This document shows, piece after piece, positions 59,975 to 64,000 of a DNA stretch of 64,000 bases. The notes under the pieces are model-generated. The model saw only the letters and a program-made list of their open reading frames with translations. It had not been told where the DNA came from and made no database searches. The DNA is from JBMOGA01 sp049318625 (GTDB taxonomy: Bacteria; Pseudomonadota; Alphaproteobacteria; Rhizobiales; Hyphomicrobiaceae), in assembly GCA_049318625.1 (NCBI GenBank), contig JBMOGA010000017.1:1-64000 (forward strand), in the 5' to 3' direction. How positions within the stretch are numbered: the stretch's first letter is position 1; each line of letters starts with the position of its first letter. The position numbers and the translations under genes were made by a program.

Positions 59975-61660
59975 TCACGCGCCAACGACCTTGACGGCGT
60001 CGGCCGACTTCACATCGATCACTTTGCGCTTCGTGATGTAGCTGGCGACCACGTCCCAGATCGGCGGTCCCTGCGTGCCCTCGCCAACGCTCGCCCAGCC
60101 GGCGACGACGTAGTCTTTCGCCGGCTCGATCGCCTTGCCCGTCTTGAGCACGGTCATGCCGGAGATGCGCTTGCCGGCCGCCGCGCCGATGTCGATCGTG
60201 TAGCCGAGGCCGCCGGTGCGAACCATATCGCCACCCTGCTGATAGTACGGGTCCGGATTGAAGATGTTGTCGGCGACATCCTCGAGCACTTCCTTCAGGC
60301 GCTCGCCGGTCATCGTCATCCGGTAGCAGGCCGGATAAGTCATGGCGCAGCCGTTGGTGATGTCCTCGAACGTGATGTCGGCGCCCGGAAGCACCGAGGT
60401 GCCCCAGCGGATCCCGGGTGACAGCGCGATCTCGGCGTCGCGCTCGGCCAGCATGGCTTCGCAGAACACGTCGTCCAGCGTGCCGTTGAAGTTGCCGCGG
60501 CGATAGAGCAGCCCGTTCGCCTTGCCGAGCACCCGGCCGAGATCCTTGGCGTAGGGCGCGCGATGCTTCTCGATCATCGCCGCCACCTCGGCATCCGGCT
60601 TGATGGCGTCGGAAAACACCGGGATCAGCCGGTAACTGAATCCCTTGATCTCGCCCCCCTGCACGTCGAGATCGAGGCGTGACACGAACTTGCCATGCGA
60701 ACCGGTCGACACGATCAGGGTCCGGCCGACCTTGGTCACGTCCGGCACCGCGTCGTGGGTGTGGCCGCACAGGACGACATCGATACCCGCCACCTCGCGC
60801 GCCACCTTGCGATCCACGTCGAAGCCGTTGTGGGACAGCAGCACGACCAGTTGCGCGCCCTTCGCCTTCACCGCCGCGACTTCCTTGCGGATGTCGTCCA
60901 CGCGCAGCCCGAAGCTCCACTTCGGGAACATCCAGCGCGGGTTGCTGATCGGGGTGAACGGAAACGCCTGCCCGATCACGCCGACCTGCACGCCGCCGGC
61001 CTCGAAAATCTTGTGGGGCTCGAACACCCGGTCGTCGAAATCGGTCTCGCGGATGTTCTGCGCGAGGAAGGCGAACGGCAGACCGTCCACGAGTTCCTTG
61101 ACCCGGTCGGCCCCGAGCGTGAAGTCCCAATGGCCGGTCATCGCATCGGGCTTCAGCAGGTTCAGCACGTCGACGACGTCCTGCCCCTTCGTCTGCAGCG
61201 CCGTCCAACTGTTGGTCCAGGTATCGCCGCCGTCGAGCAGCAACACACGGTTACCGCGCTCCGCCCGGATCGCTTTCACGATGGTGGCGATCCGATCGAG
61301 CCCGCCCATCCGCCCATACGTCCGGGCGAGCGCCGCGAATTCCTGGTCGGTCAGCGCATAGGCCTCGGGCGTACCCGCCGCAATCTTGAACGCCTTCAGG
61401 AAATCGCCGCCGGTGATATGCGGGACCAGCCCTTTGGCCTCCCCGACGCCGATGTTGACCGTCGGCTCGCGGAACAACGTCGGCACCAGCTGCGCGTGAA
61501 TGTCGGTCAGGTGCACCAGCGTGACGTTGCCGCGCGCGTCGAATTTCAGCAGGTCGTCCTGGCCGAGCCGCCCTTGCGCGGCCAGACGTCCAACCTGTCC
61601 GGGCCCGACCAGGGCCGCCGCGGCCATGGCGGCCGTCATGAAGTCCCGACGCGAGATCAT
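59975..61660 (-). CDS. soxB: Thiosulfohydrolase SoxB
   Basis: SoxB hydrolyses the sulfone from SoxY-bound S-sulfonates, releasing sulfate. The 561 residues have a twin-arginine signal (SRRDFMTAAMAA). The calcineurin-like domain shows HLTDIHAQ at 50-57, LLDGGDTWTNS, a MTGHWDFTLG block and CGHTHDAV, which hold the dimanganese ligands, followed by a 5-nucleotidase-like C-terminal domain. The ATG at 61660 is preferred over the open frame upstream. It heads the long minus-strand soxBCD-fcc-yeeE run, and a possible operator lies about 110 bases upstream. Confidence 0.95.
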   Translation of the reverse strand: MISRRDFMTAAMAAAALVGPGQVGRLAAQGRLGQDDLLKFDARGNVTLVHLTDIHAQLVPTLFREPTVNIGVGEAKGLVPHITGGDFLKAFKIAAGTPEAYALTDQEFAALARTYGRMGGLDRIATIVKAIRAERGNRVLLLDGGDTWTNSWTALQTKGQDVVDVLNLLKPDAMTGHWDFTLGADRVKELVDGLPFAFLAQNIRETDFDDRVFEPHKIFEAGGVQVGVIGQAFPFTPISNPRWMFPKWSFGLRVDDIRKEVAAVKAKGAQLVVLLSHNGFDVDRKVAREVAGIDVVLCGHTHDAVPDVTKVGRTLIVSTGSHGKFVSRLDLDVQGGEIKGFSYRLIPVFSDAIKPDAEVAAMIEKHRAPYAKDLGRVLGKANGLLYRRGNFNGTLDDVFCEAMLAERDAEIALSPGIRWGTSVLPGADITFEDITNGCAMTYPACYRMTMTGERLKEVLEDVADNIFNPDPYYQQGGDMVRTGGLGYTIDIGAAAGKRISGMTVLKTGKAIEPAKDYVVAGWASVGEGTQGPPIWDVVASYITKRKVIDVKSADAVKVVGA

Positions 61661-61762
61661 GCCGTCTCCTCGATCGCTGGCGACGGATACGTGCGGCCCT
61701 CGGCCGATGCACGCCGTCAATTCCTCCCGGGCTCTTGGCGAGCCGCTTGTTCAATCCACCAC

Positions 61763-61778
61763 ATGCAAATTTTTACAT
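61763..61778. promoter_or_regulatory. Candidate operator upstream of soxB
   Basis: ATGCAAATTTTTACAT is a near-palindrome (pairs 1-3 and 5-7 of each half match) in AT-rich DNA between the soxZ terminator and soxB. Its size and half-site layout resemble the dyad at 62712, suggesting one ArsR-like regulator such as SoxR. No such regulator gene is in the window. Confidence 0.35.
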
Positions 61779-61792
61779 ATGATGGGTTTGGA

Positions 61793-61824
61793 AAAACCCG
61801 GCCGCTGTCCGCTGGCCGGGTTTT
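61793..61824 (-). terminator. Rho-independent terminator after soxZ
   Basis: AAAACCCGGCC (61793-61803) pairs perfectly with GGCCGGGTTTT (61814-61824) over a ten-base loop, and the minus-strand RNA ends with a run of five T before C. It begins nine bases after the soxZ stop, so soxYZ is a short transcript separate from soxB. Confidence 0.8.
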
Positions 61825-61832
61825 CCGCAGTC

Positions 61833-62162
61833 TCAGGAAACGGTGACCTTGTTCTCGGTCTTGTAGATCGAGCCATCGTCGTCCAGCCACTCGAAGCGGA
61901 ACGTGCCGCTCTCGGGAACCTTCACGTAGAAGGCCTGATACGGGTTGGCGGAGACGGCCGGGTGGATATCCACCCGCATGATCTCCTTGTCGTTGAAATA
62001 AGCCGTGAACTGCTTGATGATCTTGCGCGGGATCGCCTTGCCGTCCTTGTCCTTGCGCTGGCCGCTCTCCATCTCGTGGCTGATCAGCGTCTTGACTTCG
62101 ATAACCTCGCCCGCCTTGGCCGTTGCCGGCATGCGCACGCGGGGTGTGGGTTTCACTGACAT
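61833..62162 (-). CDS. soxZ: Thiosulfate-oxidation carrier subunit SoxZ
   Basis: SoxZ is the chaperone-like partner of SoxY. The 109-residue protein has no signal peptide, as usual, because it is exported with SoxY. The pattern HEMESGQRKDKDGKAIPRKIIKQF near residue 30-53 and DIHPAVSANPYQAFYVKVPESGTFRFEWLDDDG is the beta-sandwich typical of SoxZ. It lies 32 bases after soxY and is followed by a terminator. Confidence 0.95.
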   Translation of the reverse strand: MSVKPTPRVRMPATAKAGEVIEVKTLISHEMESGQRKDKDGKAIPRKIIKQFTAYFNDKEIMRVDIHPAVSANPYQAFYVKVPESGTFRFEWLDDDGSIYKTENKVTVS

Positions 62163-62194
62163 CGGTGCGTCTCCTTACCTGTTCCGCGTTTGCA

Positions 62195-62653
62195 TCAACC
62201 GCCGCAGCCGCCGATGGTGACCTTGACCTCTTTCTTGGCCACGTAGACTTCGCCGTTCGACATCTCGGCGTAGGCGACCACGTTCTGCGTCTCCGCGAGA
62301 CGGATACGGATCTGCGCCGCCGCCTTCGGGATCATCGGCGTGAAGTGGAACGCGGCCACCAGCGGATTCGGATTGCCTTCCGAAAAGATGTGGACGGACT
62401 TGACGAAGTTGTCGGCCGTCATCGGGCTTTCGACTTCGAAGTTCAGCGGCACGACCAAGCCGTTCTCGGCGATCGACGGCAGGTCGAGCTTGATCTTGCC
62501 GTCCTTGGCGGTCTTGCCGGCGAACACCTTCTTGAACTCGGCCTCGACGTCGGCGGCCGTCGCCCAGGCCGCCGACGGCAGCGCCGCGACAGCCAAGCCC
62601 ATGCCCGCCGTGCGAAGCATCGTGCGGCGGCTCAAGGCATCCTCGAACTTCAT
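62195..62653 (-). CDS. soxY: Thiosulfate-oxidation carrier protein SoxY
   Basis: SoxY carries pathway intermediates on its C-terminal cysteine. The 152-residue protein has a twin-arginine signal (SRRTMLRTAGMGLAVAALPSAAWA) and ends with the conserved swinging arm VTIGGCGG, so Cys150 is the carrier residue. The Ig-like domain between is normal in size. It starts the minus-strand soxYZ unit and is divergent from soxA, with 206 bases between them. Confidence 0.96.
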   Translation of the reverse strand: MKFEDALSRRTMLRTAGMGLAVAALPSAAWATAADVEAEFKKVFAGKTAKDGKIKLDLPSIAENGLVVPLNFEVESPMTADNFVKSVHIFSEGNPNPLVAAFHFTPMIPKAAAQIRIRLAETQNVVAYAEMSNGEVYVAKKEVKVTIGGCGG

Positions 62654-62711
62654 CCTGGTCCTCCCGGTCTGCGTCTATCGAAGCGCTTGTCTCACGAGCA
62701 GTGAATATCTG

Positions 62712-62727
62712 ATTGTCATATCGCAAT
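62712..62727. promoter_or_regulatory. Candidate SoxR/ArsR-type operator in the soxY-soxA divergent promoter
   Basis: The 16 bases ATTGTCATATCGCAAT form an inverted repeat with ATTG and CAAT arms and an ATAT centre. It lies in an AT-rich island that also contains three ATATC words at 62705, 62718 and 62726. An ArsR-family repressor that releases DNA on thiosulfate or persulfide is known to control sox genes in related bacteria; its gene is not in this window. Confidence 0.45.
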
Positions 62728-62859
62728 ATCCAAATGTAAAGTAGAAAGAGGTCGTAGCCACAGCGATCGATGTGCAGAGTGCGACCAGCGATGTCGCAGA
62801 TCAAGAAACCGTGTGTCGAGCCGCGACCCATCGCGGCCGATCGAAGGGAGGAACTTCGT

Positions 62860-63702
62860 ATGACACCACTACGGGCCAGCCCGGCTGCGCTCTTCGGCGT
62901 GTTCGCCGTGCTGCTCGTCTCGAGCCTCCTGTGGGCGCCCGTCGCCCAGGCTCAGGACGACAGCGAGAAGGAAATCGAGCGCTACCGCGCCATGATCAAT
63001 GACCCGATGGCCAACCCCGGCTATCTGAACGTGGATCGCGGCGAAGCCCTGTGGTCGCAAGCCCGTGGCGCCAACAACGTGTCGCTCGAGCAGTGCGACC
63101 TCGGCATGGGACCCGGCAAGCTCGAAGGCGCCTATGCGCGTCTGCCGCGCTATTTTGCCGATTCCGATCGTGTCATGGACCTCGAGCAGCGCCTGGCCTG
63201 GTGCATGGACAAACTCCAGGGCGTCGACCTCAAGGACATCGTGAGACGCAAGTTCGGCGGCCCGGGTGTGGTCTCCGACATGGAGGATCTCGTCGCCTTC
63301 ATCGCCAACAAGTCGAACGGCATGAAGATCGAGCCGCAACTCACCCATCCCAAGGAGAAGGAGATGTTGGCCGTCGGCGAGGCGATGTTCTTCTACCGCG
63401 CCGGCGTCGCCGACTTCTCGTGTGCGACCTGCCACGCCGAGGAAGGCAAGCGGATTCGCCTGCAAGGCCTGCCCTTGCTGTCCGCACCCGGCAAGACCGC
63501 CCAGGAGACGATGGGGTCATGGCCCACCTATCGTGTCTCTCAAAGCAACCTGCGCACCATGCAGCATCGCCTCTGGGACTGCTTCCGGCAGAGCCGCTTC
63601 CCGGCTCCCGACTACCTCGCCGACGGCATCACCGCCCTCACGGTTTACCTGAACAAGCAGGCCGCCGGCGGTGAGATCAACGTCCCTTCGATCAAGCGCT
63701 GA
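62860..63702 (+). CDS. soxA: SoxA cytochrome subunit (monohaem) of SoxXA
   Basis: SoxXA couples thiosulfate to the SoxY cysteine. The 280-residue protein has a signal peptide (cleavage near AQA, residue 31-32) and one haem motif CATCH at 188-192, with Cys241 in WDCFRQSRFP as the persulfidated haem ligand. The N-terminal domain that carries a haem in dihaem SoxA keeps only Cys79 (LEQCDLGMGPG) and Cys115, likely a disulfide. The ATG at 62860 follows GGGAGGA with good spacing. It is divergent from soxYZ and starts the soxAX unit. Confidence 0.95.
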   Translation: MTPLRASPAALFGVFAVLLVSSLLWAPVAQAQDDSEKEIERYRAMINDPMANPGYLNVDRGEALWSQARGANNVSLEQCDLGMGPGKLEGAYARLPRYFADSDRVMDLEQRLAWCMDKLQGVDLKDIVRRKFGGPGVVSDMEDLVAFIANKSNGMKIEPQLTHPKEKEMLAVGEAMFFYRAGVADFSCATCHAEEGKRIRLQGLPLLSAPGKTAQETMGSWPTYRVSQSNLRTMQHRLWDCFRQSRFPAPDYLADGITALTVYLNKQAAGGEINVPSIKR

Positions 63703-63714
63703 GGAACAGTCCCC

Positions 63715-64000
63715 ATGAGAGTGACATCGATCGCCCTGGCGCTGTTGGCGACCGCGCTGGCCTTCCCGGCCGCCGCCCAATCCGCCGACCCCGCCCTCGT
63801 CGACGCCTACATCAAGAGCACCTTCAAGAACGCGCCGCCCCAATGGCAGGCCCGTGTCGTCCAGGACGAGACGCAGAAGGTGTGCAGCGAGACCCGCAAT
63901 ACGCCGTCGCCGGCCCAGGCCAAGTCCATCGAGGCCCGCGAAAAGGCTTCGATCGTCTTCCCGCCCGACGGCAACGTGCTGGGTGACTGGAAGAACGGCG
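63715..64000 (+). CDS. soxX: SoxX cytochrome c subunit, 5' part (cut by window end)
   Basis: The first 95 codons encode a signal peptide (cleavage near AAAQ, residue 21-22), followed by an N-terminal extension with KVCSETRNTPSPAQAKSIEA and SIVFPPDGNVLGDWKNG. This N-terminal pattern (VFPPDGNVLGDWK) is typical of SoxX just before its haem domain. The haem motif lies beyond the window. It follows soxA by 12 bases in the same transcript, as in all soxXA sets. The reading is confident although truncated. Confidence 0.93.
   Translation, partial: MRVTSIALALLATALAFPAAAQSADPALVDAYIKSTFKNAPPQWQARVVQDETQKVCSETRNTPSPAQAKSIEAREKASIVFPPDGNVLGDWKNG

Noticed and set aside
58656..61208. 850-codon frame extending SoxC upstream into soxB
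   Set aside because: The SoxC signal peptide begins at 59945, and the upstream part is the shadow of soxB.
1..64000. tRNA or rRNA genes, CRISPR arrays, insertion sequences, prophage
   Set aside because: No cloverleaf, repeat-spacer pattern, transposase motif or phage gene was found in any of the intergenic stretches or coding regions.

Overview
This is 64 kb of GC-rich DNA with almost no long non-coding stretches, from an alphaproteobacterium, most likely of the Hyphomicrobiales/Rhizobiales type. The evidence is the left-end order glyA-nrdR-ribD-ribE-ribBX-ribH-nusB-thiL followed by a membrane pyrophosphatase, a RibBX-type riboflavin enzyme, many twin-arginine (SRRxF/L) signal peptides, a Bug/TctC binding protein and a full thiosulfate-oxidising sox cluster. 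No tRNA, rRNA, CRISPR array, prophage or insertion sequence was seen.

Layout. 1-7.9 kb, minus strand: housekeeping block (glyA, nrdR, riboflavin genes, nusB, thiL, hppA). 8.2-15.1 kb: an AAC(3)-like acetyltransferase, then envelope genes (M13 peptidase, OmpA-like protein, L,D-transpeptidase, SH3 protein) and an AraC regulator. 15.3-19.8 kb: purine permease and a HlyD/FtsX/ATPase exporter, with the relic tail of a short-chain dehydrogenase directly behind it. 20-24.3 kb: a catabolic operon (phosphotransferase, acyl-CoA synthetase, nitroreductase, SDR) closed by a hairpin terminator. 24.8-29.3 kb: a signalling island made of a caspase-like protein without its catalytic cysteine, divergent from a haem-type sensor, a Ser/Thr kinase and a class III nucleotide cyclase. 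The kinase and cyclase share a repeated C-terminal module. 29.3-38.5 kb: mixed transport and metabolic genes, two exported cytochromes c and several small membrane proteins. 38.6-45.1 kb: a dipeptide/oligopeptide ABC operon with a methyltransferase. 45.3-51.7 kb: SelO, then yhiI-rbbA-yhhJ on the minus strand. 51.8-64 kb: sulfur oxidation.

In the sulfur region soxYZ and the long soxB-soxC-soxD-cytochrome-fccB-MBL-yeeE-crp-DUF2892-yeeE-yeeE run are on the minus strand, while soxA and soxX (cut by the window end) are divergent on the plus strand. Thiosulfate uptake (three YeeE proteins), periplasmic oxidation on the SoxY carrier (SoxXA, SoxB, SoxCD), sulfide oxidation (FccB plus small cytochrome) and a Crp/Fnr regulator are thus in one locus. 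A terminator after soxZ and two similar AT-rich dyads suggest at least three separately controlled units.

The most unusual content is the sensor-kinase-cyclase island. The three-copy module shared between kinase and cyclase tails suggests that the two proteins belong to one physical pathway. Functions are assigned by reading protein motifs only; no database search was possible.
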